From positions 62,001-126,000 of the forward strand of contig JAKCPI010011637.1 in the NCBI GenBank assembly GCA_023213315.1: a stretch of DNA of 64,000 nucleotides. The letters run 5' to 3'. The stretch comes from Euborellia annulipes. Its lineage: Eukaryota > Arthropoda > Insecta > Dermaptera > Anisolabididae. Numbering within the stretch: position 1 is the stretch's first letter; each line of letters begins with the position of its first letter. Shown piece by piece: positions 33,133-44,319 of this stretch. A program made the position numbers and the translations under genes. A model generated the notes under the pieces. The model saw only the letters and a program-made list of their open reading frames with translations. It made no database searches and had not been told where the DNA came from.

Positions 33133-33245
33133 GTTATATAAAACAGTGTTTGTTCTTCAAAGTGAATTTATCACCTAATGATGTCTGCAGAAATAGTGCC
33201 AGAAACATTTTAATTTTTTGTTGTTAATTTATATTTTTGAAAAAC

Positions 33246-33445
33246 TTTTCGGCATCTTAGGCCATTAGACTTTAAATGATGCTTAAATATTACATACGAT
33301 AAGTGCTGGGGTCCATGCTCATTTATTTATAGGTTCCAAATGATTTAAATAAATTCATCTGACTGCCTAGAGTCCTAACCCACTCCTTTTGGCTTTTTGA
33401 TTATCAAAAAAATTTGTCAACATCTATAACCTCTTGGCCCAGGGC
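33246..33445 (-). mobile_element. SINE family 1, diverged
   Basis: On the minus strand the blocks GGACTC.AGGCAGTC, ATTTATTTAAATCATTTGG, CATGGACCCC, CTTATCG and GATGCCGAAAAG are recognisable in family order. The head is decayed. Confidence 0.65.
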
Positions 33446-34630
33446 GGGGGGAAGGGAGGTGGTTAATTTGGTAATAGAATAAATATTAAAAATTATTTTT
33501 ATTCTATTAACTTACAGTACATCCAATAAATTAAGATAACTTCTTAAAATTTCCATTTTTAATTTTAATTATTTAATCACCTTCCCAATTTTTCGAAGTT
33601 GCTGAATTCCCTCTCTGTATTTTTTTTCTTAAAAAATACATCTAAAGATAATTCCACCAAACAATGAAACATCAGCAGAATTATTATAAAAAGTGCAATA
33701 AGTATGAATTGTGTAATTTTTAAAACGCATGTCACCTCAAGAGATAGAGTAAAACTTGCATTCTTAGACTGAGTACACACTACTTGTGTCTTCTTGACCG
33801 AGATAACCCAGAACTAAACTCAGACCGTTGACCTATTTTTTCGTTAAACCTCCAATCGACAGTTTTATTTGTCACCGTTGATCTTCTCTTGAAACATCAT
33901 ATTACTTCTAGGCAGGGAAAACTTCACTTTCCTCTTTGGGTGATATACTGACTACTTTAATTACTTTCTCTTATTTTCATTTAAAATTTGAATAATATTT
34001 ATTTTTTTTTACCTTTCTGATTTGATGGTGGGAGAAAAAAGGGCGGAACAGAAACTATTTAATTTGTATAAAAAACATTCAAATTTCTTTTCACTATCAA
34101 TTATGATGAAATTTAGTTAAAAACCTAATTATCTTTTTACATAATGGTTTAGTTGTTTTGCAAATTTGCAAGAGGGTTGGTTGAGTTGCCCCGTTAGAAT
34201 TGTAATGAGATGGCAAGGAGCAAGCTCCAATTATGTCACTTCAGCCAATGACGTCAAACAACACACACTTTCTATGAATCCATTTCTTTCTTTCTCTTAT
34301 CTCTTTCTTTTACCTATATTTAATTATAATAATAGGCCTATCTATTTTCAAACAAAAATATAGCTTATATATTTAACGTCGACGAGATATGTATCAAAAT
34401 ACAAATTATTTTTCAACAAAATATTATATTTATGTGAATACAAGTAACGAGACAAATAAAAGGAAAAATTTAGGATATTTATAAATCTTGATATTTTTGC
34501 TTATAATTATATTTAAGCATTTGAACTTTTAAAATTAAAATAATGACTTCTGCTTTTATTAAAAAAAAAAAAATTATATATTGATACTTATTCCATTTGT
34601 GAATTTAGGAGATTCATGTTTATGGTTCAT
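33446..34630. other. Unannotated stretch
   Basis: Unique AT-rich DNA; 33770-33930 is slightly GC-richer but without a supportable ORF or signal. Confidence 0.45.
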
Positions 34631-34634
34631 ATTT

Positions 34635-34690
34635 CTGATTTTGAAGACATGGCCAATGACCGAAACATCGTAATCTGTCTGACGAATGGA
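34635..34690 (+). repeat. Hammerhead-like relic
   Basis: TTGAAGA, CATGGCC..GACC, GAAACATC resembles the ribozyme core in order, with the invariant C and the GTH triplet changed. There is no inverted partner. Confidence 0.35.
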
Positions 34691-34751
34691 AAATTTTTGT
34701 TTTACTATTATATATTTTTTATATACCAGGGTAGACTTTTATACATATGGT

Positions 34752-34840
34752 GCAATGGTCAGCTCGCTGATTCCCCGGAAAGGCTGGAGATCCTGGGTTC
34801 GATTCCTGGGGGCCATGGGATGTTTGGCCTCACCAATAAA
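34752..34840 (+). repeat. tRNA-like SINE head or tRNA relic
   Basis: A perfect B-box GGTTCGATTCC (about 34797-34807) lies downstream of an A-box-like TGGTCAGCTCGC. The acceptor arms do not pair well and a GGCCTCACCAATAAAAAA end follows. It is therefore taken as a SINE of a third type. Confidence 0.5.
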
Positions 34841-36325
34841 AAACACTCACACTCTTGTTAGGCTTATATATTTAACTGAGACATTAATATTGAATAAATA
34901 TCTTGATTCGGACTTGACTAGACATAGGTATGCTTCCCTCTGCACCTCTACCACACCAACATATAAACATATTCAGAAAAATATTATTAAATGGAAAAAT
35001 AGCATATAATTAATCACATAACAGCCAAAAAAAGTTGGCCGTGGTTGGATACCCGGCGGATCAAACTTTTTCGGCTCTTTGATTGTTAGTAAATATTAAT
35101 TATATGAATTTTCTTCACGGACCAATACATGATAGGTTAAGCTTTCCTCTTGAAGAATAAATAGGTATAAGATCGTTATTAGCGAGCTAACACAAAAAAT
35201 ATATTTGCAGTGTTTTTTTTTTTTAAATAATTTACTCTTATCTAACAGGCACGTGTCAGTGCAATTGCTGACCTGTCTTCCTCTCGCTCTGAAGAGTGTA
35301 GGTTTCCTGTTTAATTGAAATTTGATATTTAACATATTAAAAATTAGAGTATAAAATAAAAACTTCTTATGCCTAAGATATCTGCTTATACCTATTTCAT
35401 CATTTAGATATCTCGGACTGATGACTTAGGAAAGTTACTCTTACGAGAGGAATGACATATGGCTTTTTTGTATAGACCTGGGTTAACCCATACAATTGAT
35501 TTTGATTAATGAAGCACAGAATCTTATCTTTAGATCTCCATATTGAGGTATCCTAAGGATCTGAAAAACTCAGCAGGGAAATTGATTCTAAGTGTCTGTT
35601 ATATGGCAAAGTCAATTGCTAAGCGGCCTTGTCTCCCACCCAAGGCGATCTGTGTGGCTAGTTAATTACTAATTTCTTAAATATTACATATAATTATCAA
35701 TTAATTAAAAAAAAATTATATTCATATATTTCAAAGAGAGAATAAGGTCAATCATATCAAAATTGCATAATTTATTAAAATTTTATGTAATAATATGAAC
35801 TATTCATTATTGTGTTATGTTATTAAATAAATGTTACTGATAGAATTGAAACGGCTAAAGATTTAATAGGATTTTTATTCTATATAAATTATTAATCAAA
35901 TATTTCCTGAATATTTTTGAGTCCAAATAAAGACGATAACTAATATGAATATTTTATTTATAAAGGAGTGTAAATAAGTAATTAATTAAGTGAGATCAGT
36001 GAATGGATCCGCCTGCAGGCATTTATCTGATCCAATTGAATTTAAAGAGTGTGTGCCGGATAAAAAGGCCACTGACCTTTGGGAAATTGAATTCGATTAT
36101 CCAAAAATAAATCTATGTATGGTGTCATATAGGCCTACGTATTTCTTTTAAATTTAAACTTCCTAAATGATTTAACAAGGAACACTTCTCAATCCTGAAT
36201 CGTTCCGCCCTTTCCAGTTCAGAACTACTCTTCTACCTCTATTTCTTCATGTTTCTTCTCTACATTAGATACGAGTAGATAAGATACTCTCTGAAGCTTA
36301 ATACATTTGTTCGATAAAAACAGAG
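34841..36325. other. Unannotated AT-rich stretch
   Basis: No gene or structured repeat could be supported. Confidence 0.45.
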
Positions 36326-36381
36326 GATGTCAGCCACACAGGATAGCCTCTATCGAATGAATTCTTTGTTTGGCTGACATC
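36326..36381. repeat. Short hairpin
   Basis: GATGTCAGCCA (36326-36336) and TGGCTGACATC (36371-36381) are perfect 11-bp inverted arms with a 34-nt spacer. Role unknown. Confidence 0.5.
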
Positions 36382-36442
36382 TTCTCCTTTTATTAATCTA
36401 ATCGTTCGACAGCCACTTTTCTCATCGACATGGTTTATAAAT

Positions 36443-36696
36443 CTTTCTTTGAGCTAGAGATTACTTGTCGATGTTGTTTGCAGATGGTACGCTGTAGGAG
36501 TGATTAAAAGACAAATTTTTTCTTTGGCTTTTATTCAGGGAAACTTAACTTGGCCAAGTTAAGTTTCCCTGAATAAAAGCCAAAGAAAAAATTTGTCTTT
36601 TAATCACTCCTACAGCGTACCATCTGCAAACAACATCGACAAGTAATCTCTAGCTCAAAGAAAGATACGATAATTCTTGTCAGTTTTCGGTTTAAA
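36443..36696 (+). mobile_element. Perfect palindromic element with 13-bp flanking repeat
   Basis: Positions 36441-36553 and 36554-36666 are perfect inverted copies with no spacer (113 bp each, centre TTGGCCAA). ATGGTTTATAAAT occurs at 36430-36442 and 36697-36709, consistent with a target duplication. After the right arm comes a tail of about 30 nt starting ACGATAATT, similar to the tail of the element at 7204. CTGAATAAAAG after the centre resembles the sequence after the ribozyme at 54708-54758, but no core is present. It is probably a ribozyme-type element that lost its centre, or in part an assembly artefact. Confidence 0.65.
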
Positions 36697-36894
36697 ATGG
36701 TTTATAAATTTGTGTCTCAATGGTCCAAGTTTCCTTGCTTAACAATCATATAATAATAAATAGTTTAAATTCGTGCTTCCTATACCTATATCCCTCAAAA
36801 TTACCTGCAAAACCAATTAGTGGAGAAAATAAGTATAATCAAATAGAAGAAGCCTGAAATCATTTTTACCGATCTATGACTAATATATCTACAG

Positions 36895-37440
36895 GGTGCG
36901 CAGCCAAAATCTGGACCAAATTAGATTTGAATTTCTGGGTATATTAGAATTCAGGCGCTAATTGGCGCTAAGGTAGACGAGATACGTCGGTGAGACTTTA
37001 ATAATTTCAAAATGGCCGAGTTTGTCAAGTCAAGTATGTAATACTACAGAAGAGCGACGTAGGTAGAATGTCTTCGCACTGGAAGTACGCCGAGTTTAAG
37101 ATTCTTCGGATACCTAAGATGCATCCGTGGATGGAGAGACGTACATCTTCCATCAAGACGATACACTTGCTCATACAAGTCATTTAATCCAATATTGGCT
37201 CCCTGAAAACGTGGATATGTTTTGGTCGAAGAATTTGTGGCCTCCTACATTATCCCAACCTGAACCCTCTCTACTACCACGTGTGGAGCGTTCGAGAGAC
37301 AAACCAACAAGTCCAGGCATCTCAATATCACCCTCATCAAGACAGGCTTTGCGGCCATGGACCTCGTACATTAGAAGGTAGCATGCTCTTGCTTTAGAGC
37401 GATTGGTATGTGTGTCTGAGTCTACAAATTTAAAAAAATA
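36895..37440 (+). pseudogene. Tc1/mariner transposase remnant
   Basis: ACAGGGTGCGCAGCCAAAAT at about 36892 looks like a mariner-type terminus. In frame from about 37127 the protein keeps YIFHQDDTLAHTSHL, WLPENVDMFW and WPPTLSQPE. These correspond to the catalytic QQDnApAH segment and the WPPsSPDLNP segment of mariner-family transposases. The second aspartate region is damaged and the frame fails afterwards. Most of the N-terminal half is deleted. It is a dead copy. Confidence 0.75.
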
Positions 37441-38522
37441 AAATTTCTATACTTTCTTTATTCATTATATATTATTTTCACACTTCTAAGAAGAGGAAAT
37501 ATCACAAAAAGAAAAACATTCCGCTTCATTATATAATCTGATAGTATTAGAGAAGGAAGAGCAGAAATATCACTCTTAGCTCTAAAAGCTCGTGGTTACC
37601 AAACCCAAAAAAAAATATTTTAAGAACCTTGATGTGAAATTAAAAACTTAAATAATGTGATTTATGTATAAGGAAAAAATAATAAAACTGTATTGGTGAA
37701 TGATCTCGAGTTGTGCAAGATGTGGAGTAGTGAGGAGTTCCAAGGAGAGAGGAGAAGAGGAGAGCCCTGACCCAGAACGAGAAAGTTGTTGTAGGGGATC
37801 GCATCGTGTCAACTCCATTGATGATGACGACCCGAAACCTGTTTGTTGTTGCAGTGAATGAATGTTAAACAACAAGATGTTTAGACGGGACATCTTTCTG
37901 TCTTGTTTATAAATTACTTCATTATATCAAATTAAGGTTTCAACCAAAAAAATAAAATTTTTATTTCAATATTTAAATTAATTATTTATATGGAATAGAA
38001 AGAAAAATAGAGCCTCCGAAAGATGTTTTTTTTTAAATAGTAAACATCGTTTATAAATCCTGTGAGGATCGATGACCGAAAACAAAAGACGAAAAAAATG
38101 CTTGTATATATTGTTATTTAAATAGTGGAAAAAAAATAAATGTTCAACAAAACAAAAACATAAATCAAGACAAAGATTAAAATAACGGATTAAAGGAAAA
38201 GAAAAAAAAATCCGCTCAGATTCTTGTTTGAAATTAATTACGTCAAATTTAGGTGAAGATATGACATCATCATCACCTATTTGACACCTTCCAGCTTTTT
38301 ACTTCCCTAGTAGGGGTAAAATTAAATTACAGTATTTCTCGGTAATTTGTCACCTAGAAGAGGAGGATTCCGTTGGTTTACTCTCTGGGCTATAGGACAA
38401 AGGAACTTTTTTTATGCCTAATATTGTCCATTAAATTAATAATTGAGTGATATTAATTATTAATTTTTTTAGTATGAATACAAAAGGCTAAAAAAAATTT
38501 AAATATTTAAAAGAATGCTAAG
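37441..38522. other. Unannotated stretch
   Basis: AT-rich. A GC-richer patch at about 37700-37860 carries a GATGATGACGACCCGAAACC phrase that only vaguely recalls the ribozyme core. No gene. Confidence 0.4.
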
Positions 38523-38845
38523 AGAGATAAGCTTTATTTCAATTATTATATAAACCAGGGCTGTTTCGCTAGACGTTTCAATCACATATAAGTCTATCTT
38601 CAGGGTCCAACCCTGTTAGAATATCATTCCTCTTTTGGTTATTATTGACTTTTTAAATATAAAAGATCTATTAATTTAACAATCAATTTGATTATAATGC
38701 CAAAATTAACTAAATGAGGATTAGTATATAGTATATTAGTATTCTAACAATAGCTTGGCCCTGAGAATGATCCAACGAAACATCGGTTCTGGCTTATACT
38801 TGTATAATAATTGAAATAAACCTAACCTGTTACTCTCTTCATTTC
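38523..38845 (+). mobile_element. Ribozyme-type inverted-pair element (diverged)
   Basis: Arms about 38523-38640 and 38740-38845 share inverted phrases (TTTATTTCAATTATTATA / TATAATAATTGAAATAAA; AGCCAGA/GGGCTG; TCTAACA.GG). The minus-strand core at 38572-38603 reads CTGAAGA..GAAACGTC with a poor stem II. The right arm has CTGAGAATGA..GAAACATC, a relic. Confidence 0.6.
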
Positions 38846-38866
38846 TTAATTTTCTACTTCATACTA

Positions 38867-39227
38867 ATGTGACCGTCCAAATGAAAAGGTACCAAATCTT
38901 CATTGGGCTAAATTTTCAGGAGAGCCAATTAAAAAAAGTTCAGAAAAATTCGATTTTTCTTCATCTTATAAGATGAAATATTCAATTCTTCAGAATCGAT
39001 GTATTTTATATAAAAAATTTGAAAAAACAAACTTTAATACTCATTTTTCTCAAAACTAGGTTTTTCATAACCAAAATTTTAAAAATTCATATCTTCCAAA
39101 CAAAAAATGATAAAAAACATTCTAAAAACACAGCCTTGCTCAGCAGGATGTGTTCTGTACAGAAAGCATAAAAACTCAATTTTGACCCCGATGAAGATTT
39201 GGTACCTTTTCATGTGGTCGGTCATAT
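38867..39227. mobile_element. Mariner-type MITE, copy 1
   Basis: Ends TGTGACCGTCCAAATGAAAA and its inverted counterpart TTTTCATGTGGTCGGTCA with GGTACCAAATCTTCAT just inside. TA dinucleotides adjoin the ends. It is homologous, in inverse orientation, to 54144-54502. Non-coding. Confidence 0.78.
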
Positions 39228-39469
39228 ATGTATTTTAAGTTTTTTTTTTTTTTTCAAACATAAATAATAGGGATTTATATAGTCATATATTTTGGAGATG
39301 CGAACCCTTGACCTTTGGTATTAGAAGTCAATGCTCTAACTTTGCCATTGCAACTTAAAAACAAAAATTTTATGTTTGGGACCAAGTGCAAAGAGGTCTG
39401 TGGAATTTTGATAAAAACAAAAATTTCTGCTCTTTTTATTTTTAAAACTTAAGATCTGGTAGGTTACAC
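39228..39469. repeat. tRNA-like sequence in AT-rich DNA
   Basis: On the minus strand 39295-39355 has A-box-like TGGCAAAGTTAGAGCA and B-box GGTTCGCATCTCC. GACTTCTAATACC lies between them. It resembles an arginine-type tRNA head but lacks pairing acceptor arms, so it is called a SINE head. Confidence 0.45.
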
Positions 39470-39842
39470 GAAGCTTTTGAACAAAACCGGCCAAAAAGCA
39501 ACCTACTAATACTTTACTGATGTACTCGATTTTCCCAAAATTCGCTCTAACGATTTTGTTTAAAATTTATAAATCAATAATAAATTTACAATACATAGAA
39601 CCGATATCCACTGAGAGACGTTCCACAAACTGTTTGCACGGGATCATCAATTCTGAGCTTTCGCAGCTCTTGGGGTCACTTAATATTTTTCTGTGTTTAT
39701 AAATTTTACATCTTGAATTCTAATGTACTGTCGGAATATATGTCGACACAAATAATCTGGTGTGGCAATCACAGAACACAACTTTCATTTACCAAAGGTA
39801 AGAGAAAGTTGTGTGCTGTGCGACCAGTCACAACACATTTTT
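39470..39842 (+). mobile_element. Helentron-like element, 3' half, diverged
   Basis: Begins within the family at AACAAAACCGGCCAAAAAGC. It continues with ACTTTACTGATGTACTCGAT and AAATTCGCTCTAACGATTTT, and ends in the terminal hairpin with GGTAAGAGAAAGTTGTGTGC. About 39600-39690 does not match other copies and may be a small replacement. Confidence 0.68.
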
Positions 39843-40833
39843 TATTAATACTTGTACTTTAAATATATAATATTGTTAATAATTTTTAAGAAAAATAGTA
39901 GTAATAGAAAGTAGAAAGAAAAATATCTTCTTCCTTTACCATTGGCCAATTATCAAACGAAGCATTTGCTTTGACCTCGGGATTAGAATTAAAGGAAGGA
40001 TCCTTTATCCTGTTGTTGCCTTAGCCTTAGAGGAGGACAAATAAAATCAAATAAAATACTTATCCCCTTATGCAATGACTCACCATTGTCATCATCTTCG
40101 TTAATATGATCATGAGGATCTTCAAATAGGAGCATAGCAAAGCAGCCTTATCAATTGTCATGTCAAAAAAAGATTTACTTTACTGTGCTCCTGCGGGCAC
40201 CAGGTGAGGTCGGACCGTTTAAACGAATTTCATCATAACCTATTAAAAGAAAAAAAAAAAAAAAAAATTGAAAAATTAATTATGTTGACAAGGCAAGGCC
40301 ATCGTTATACAGAAAAGTCATTCATTCCGATTTTCTATATGAAGAATAAATATTTGTTTTGTCATTATCCCTATTCATATTCTATTAATTTTTTCTTTAT
40401 TTCATTTTCCCAGCCATATAGGTATTCATATAAATTTTTTTTTTTTTTTATTTATAAAATATCTCTAATTTATAATATTTGAGCAAAGATAGCCAAAAAA
40501 GAAATCCCTGATTCTCTGGAGAAGTTAAATGAATGTATGAGGTCTTTACACATGGGCGCTTTCCTTTACCGTTATTATAAATGTAATATTCTAATTTTTA
40601 CATTACTGTGTTTATATTATTATTGTATATTTCAGAATGTATCTAATATCATTAAATCATTAATATTGAAAGGCATCAGAGACGTCATTTAAGATTTTGC
40701 TTGTGGGGGGATAAACAAAATGTATTTTTTCTAATCCCCCCCCCCTCCCCATACCAGAGGGCCTAAACTAACTCTAGATATTTTGAATTTTTAGTCAATA
40801 TTATTCTTATTATAATTCTTTATTTTATTCATT
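39843..40833. other. Unannotated stretch
   Basis: AT-rich with A- and T-runs (40250-40267, 40436-40450) and a C-run at 40736-40748. No gene is supported. Confidence 0.45.
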
Positions 40834-41175
40834 TTACTTTCTCTTAACTATATATGTAATATATATTGCCTATGTAGAGGAAGTATTGAATTCGTGTCAA
40901 AAATTCGATGTCGAGATTTTGATGAATATACACGTTTTGAGGTCCCCTGAATCCAAAAAAGTGGTTTTCACAACATGCTCTGTCTGTCTGTGTGTCCGTG
41001 TTCGATTTTAAGCATGAAGAATATGAGCTTAGAGGGTGACATTTTATATTTAAGTTAGACACCATCCTGGAGCGTGAAAATAAGATTTTAAACAAAATCG
41101 GCCAAAAAGCACTAGTACTTTACTGATGTAATTTTTCACTTTTTTTTATTTTCTCAAAACAACTTTCGATTACCA
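40834..41175 (+). mobile_element. Helentron-like element, 5' half joined to part of the 3' hairpin
   Basis: Starts TTTTACTTTCTCTTAACTAT and carries the 5' blocks through GGTCCCCTGAATCC, CTGTCTGTCTGTGTG and TAGTACTTTACTGATG. At about 41158 it jumps from TTTCTCAAAA to CAACTTTCGATTACC, part of the terminal hairpin, so an internal deletion removed the 3' half. Confidence 0.7.
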
Positions 41176-41274
41176 AGAACAAATTACAATATACAACAAA
41201 TTACAAATAACAACTCTCAGGATAGGTGCAAAGGAAAAGAAAATCCGCAGCTAGTTGTATTTCATTATTTTATT

Positions 41275-41327
41275 CCCATCACGTTGACGTTTCGATCCCG
41301 GTTGGGATCATCCTCAGAACAGGTGGG
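41275..41327 (-). ncRNA. Hammerhead ribozyme-like motif with strong stem II
   Basis: Minus strand: CTGAGGA, U, stem II GATCCC-AACC-GGGATC (6 bp, 4-nt loop), GAAAC, GTC. Stem I is AAC-gt-GATGGG with CCCACC-t-GTT. It is the best-folded core in the window. Confidence 0.78.
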
Positions 41328-41346
41328 TGTGTACACATACATAACA

Positions 41347-41399
41347 CCCACCTGTTCTGAGGATGATCCCAACCGATATCGAAACGTCAACGTGGTGGG
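41347..41399 (+). ncRNA. Hammerhead ribozyme-like motif, right arm
   Basis: CCCACC-t-GTT, CTGAGGA (41357-41363), U, GAAAC (41381-41385), GTC, AAC-gt-GGTGGG. Stem I is perfect outside its small internal loop. Stem II is damaged in this arm (GATCCC facing GATATC). Confidence 0.7.
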
Positions 41400-41534
41400 A
41401 ATAAAATAATGAAATACAACTAGCTGCGTAATTTCTTCTCCTTTTCACATATCCTGATTGAACTACCAGCTATAAGCCCTACGTATCTTTTAACAACTCA
41501 ATTTATGTATATAAAATTTAAATATGCTCTTTGA

Positions 41535-41590
41535 ACGCTGAAGATGGCAGGGTTGATCCCAGCCGAAACGTTCCAATAAATAGTGTTTAT
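41535..41590 (+). ncRNA. Solo hammerhead-like motif
   Basis: CTGAAGA (41538-41544), U, stem II GGC-a-GGG..CCC-a-GCC, GAAAC (41565-41569), GTT, then AATAAA. Stem I is weak. It stands alone about 40 bases beyond the previous element and has no inverted partner. Confidence 0.58.
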
Positions 41591-43254
41591 TACCAAATAG
41601 AAGCTCAATTATTTCACCCTCTTTCCTGTTCAACATAAAAAATTACTACAAAATTTTGTGTTTTTCTTTCAAAAATAAACCAACTTCAGCAACACCACTT
41701 AAGGAAAATCACAACAAATCTCTTCTGTAATATTTATTTTAACCATAATGTAACTTATAAAAAAGTTTGTTTGATTATTCGTTCCAAGTGGCCCCACGAT
41801 CTTTATCTCTTTTCTAAAACCTTTTTTTTTTATCCCTCATAGAACCTATCTTTTATCTAGACCTCCCTGTTTATCTAATCTTGACAATAACAACTAGTAA
41901 ACTTACTGATGTAAAAGTAAAATAAAAAATATCATAACGGAGACTTTAATGACAGGAAACAAAACTTTTTAATTGCTTCTTCTGTTTTTTTTCTTTTCCC
42001 TCAAGTTCAATGTTCTAATCAAAGAATTTTCTTTTTTTGGGGTGGTGGGGGGAAGATGTTGGCCTCGGAATTTATAGATTCAGGTTCAATAACAACCCAG
42101 AACCTTGCGAGTAATGGGCGTTTCATTAAATAATAAAAATCATCCTTATTAAATTTAAATATTATTTTGCTTACTAGTAGGCAATTTTTTTTAAATGCTT
42201 TGATCACTTTCCTATTTTAAACAGAAACTTTTACCCAAAGGCAATCGGCTCTCTGTCATACCGCAAAAAACATGTAATTTTAGATCGCAAAAAGTTTGTT
42301 ACAAGAAAGTCAAGAGAAGATTTCTAAGTGCATACATATATTATTATTAAAAAAATATTACAATATAAATATTTCGTCCTCTCTCTTATTACAGAGAGAA
42401 AGCTTTTGCTTCGTGCTCCTCTCCTAATTTTATTGACAAGAATTTACAGTGACTTTTCAAAATTTAAATAAATAAAAAAAATTTTGGGGCGAAAAAGACT
42501 TGGGAAAAAAAATTTCGATAATAATTAATTTTGACATTTCAAATGGTATAAACAAATTTGCCTGGGTCACCAAATATATCGTATTTACATAATTTGAGCA
42601 TCGTTATTCCGAAAAGACTTTTTGATATTAAACATTTTAAAATTAGTTTGGTTGCATACTTATCCTAAATTTGCTTCTAAACGTTTGTTTTATATTATAC
42701 TAACTAATTATAAAAAAATATTTTAGAAGAGACGTTATTTTATTCCAAATTACTAAAGAATAATATTGTAACTGTTTGGCCTAATCTCAAACAAATCAAA
42801 CTACTTTTAATTTAAAATAATTTCGCTCTTTAATTAATTATTTTATTTAACATATAAAAATTTTATCTTCCGGTTATTTCCAAAGGGAAGGACAAAAGAA
42901 AAGATGTATAATTAAATAGAAAAAAGAAACCAAGGTTTGTTTATCAGTTACGCTATCTTATTTTGAATATTTTTTGATAAATTATTTTTTTATTATAAAA
43001 ATTTTAAAATTAATTTTCAATTTAATTATATATTCGCCTTTTAATTATCAATATTCCAAGTCCCTCTTCTTCTGTGGCCGACATGTAGGAGTGTTGACAT
43101 AAATGATTACTTTAAAAAGTATGATTTGTGGGTTAAAAATTTATACTAAAAGAAGTGAAGGAAGATAAGGTGCCAGTTACTTTATTCCAAAATATAATTA
43201 AACTTATTCTGGTAGAGTATTCGTTTCACTTCTGAAGATAGTAGTACACATTAA
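41591..43254. other. Unannotated AT-rich stretch
   Basis: No gene. Two G-rich phrases near 42039-42055 and T-runs are the only visible oddities. Confidence 0.45.
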
Positions 43255-44316
43255 CAAGGGGAGGGCACGACCTTGGGATTTCATTTTGGGATGAAACTTC
43301 GGGTGATGATTGTAGACCGTTAGGGGGTTCACCCCTTGAAATAGTAACGACCAACGCTCAATAGTTTCGGAGAAAATGGCGTTTAAAAAATTCAAAGTCC
43401 GCTTATATACTAGTTAGGCTTTTTATATGACAATGGCGACAATAGTCTAGTAGGTAGCTTGTCTACCTACCAAATGGGCGTTTGGGGTTCGAATCTCGCC
43501 TCGACTTTTTTTTTTATTAAATTATTTATTTTATTGTTTTTACAATTAAATAAATTTATTATTTAATATTATAGATTATTTATTAATAGAGAAATTTTTG
43601 TAAACGTAAATGATGTTTTTTTCTTTTCCAACTGATCTTTTAAAAAATAATTCATTGTTCTTGTAAAAATTATTCCGCTTTCATTAATTGTGCTAGATGC
43701 CGAAAAAATTTTTGTTTTAAATGTTTTTATGATGATTATCATTCAGGCTCACGTTTGTAATAAAAAAGTATAATGTATAGATGCTTATAATGTAAAATCA
43801 AGAAATAAGATTGAAACTTTTTACTTTTTAATAGCCTAAATTATAGTATTTTGAATAATAGTTTATTAAATAATAGTGTATTTATTTGGTAGTTATTTAA
43901 AATATTACTAATGAATATAATTAAATTATGATTTAAAATTTAGTCTTTTTTTTGTTAGCAAAATAACACTATAGTTATTTATTAATAAATAATCTTTAAT
44001 ATTAAATAATAAATTTATTTAATTGTAAAAACAATAAAATAAATAATTTAATAAAAAAAAAATAAGTCGAGGCGAGATTCGAACCCCAAGCTCCCATTTG
44101 GTAGGTAGACACGCTACCTACTAGACTATTGTCGCCATTGTCATATAAAAAGCCTAACTAGTATATAAGCGGACTTTGAATTTTTTAAACGTCATTTTCT
44201 CCGAAACTATTGAGCGTTGCGCGTTACTATTTCAAGGGGTGAACCCCCTAAAGGTCTACAATCATTACCCGAAGTTTCATCCCAAAATGAAATCCCAAGG
44301 TCGTGCCCTCCCCTTG
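43255..44316. mobile_element. Long terminal-inverted-repeat element with TAA target duplication
   Basis: Both ends read CAAGGGGAGGGCACGACC inward. The arms (43255-43588 and about 43980-44316) are about 335 bp and well over 90 per cent identical by eye. TAA adjoins both ends (43252-43254, 44317-44319). A 3-bp TWA-type duplication is typical of PIF/Harbinger elements, but the termini are not textbook and the roughly 390-bp interior has no transposase. A fold-back element of another class remains possible. Each arm contains a tRNA-like block (43440-43505; 44072-44137). Confidence 0.78.
43440..43505 (+). repeat. tRNA-like block inside the long-TIR element
   Basis: A-box-like TAGTCTAGTAGG and B-box GGTTCGAATC lie at roughly tRNA spacing, with GTAGGTAG..CTACCTAC pairing between. 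The acceptor and T stems are poor. The inverted twin is at 44072-44137 on the minus strand. Confidence 0.5.
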
Positions 44317-44319
44317 TAA

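Larger units (their letters stand above)
32860..33245 (-). mobile_element. Ribozyme-type inverted-pair element interrupted by a SINE
   Basis: The left arm resumes on both sides of a SINE. ACAAATTAACAACATAAAT before it and TACAACGTTTCTG after it pair with the right arm CAGAAACATTTTAATTTTTT..TTGTTGTTAATTTATAT. The minus-strand core is at 33094-33132. The right-arm core is degraded (CTAATGA...GCCAGAAACATT). Confidence 0.65.
41217..41490 (+). mobile_element. Non-autonomous Penelope-like ribozyme element with 9-bp flanking repeat
   Basis: TAACAACTC (41208-41216 and 41491-41499) brackets 274 bp. Arms about 41219-41327 and 41345-41455 are inverted and highly similar, sharing CAGCTAGTTGTATTTC and TATTTTATTCCCA. 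The tail is on the right (CTGATTGAACTACCAGC...). AATAAA follows each outward core. No ORF. Confidence 0.82.

Noticed and set aside
37800..37850. Another ribozyme core at GATGATGACGACCCGAAACC
   Set aside because: No CTGANGA, no stem II, no GTH and no inverted partner; chance resemblance is likely.
43440..43505. Functional tRNA gene (also considered at 22565, 34752, 39295 and 57410)
   Set aside because: A- and B-box phrases are present, but acceptor and T stems do not pair and each sits in a repeat-like context, so SINE head or relic is more likely.
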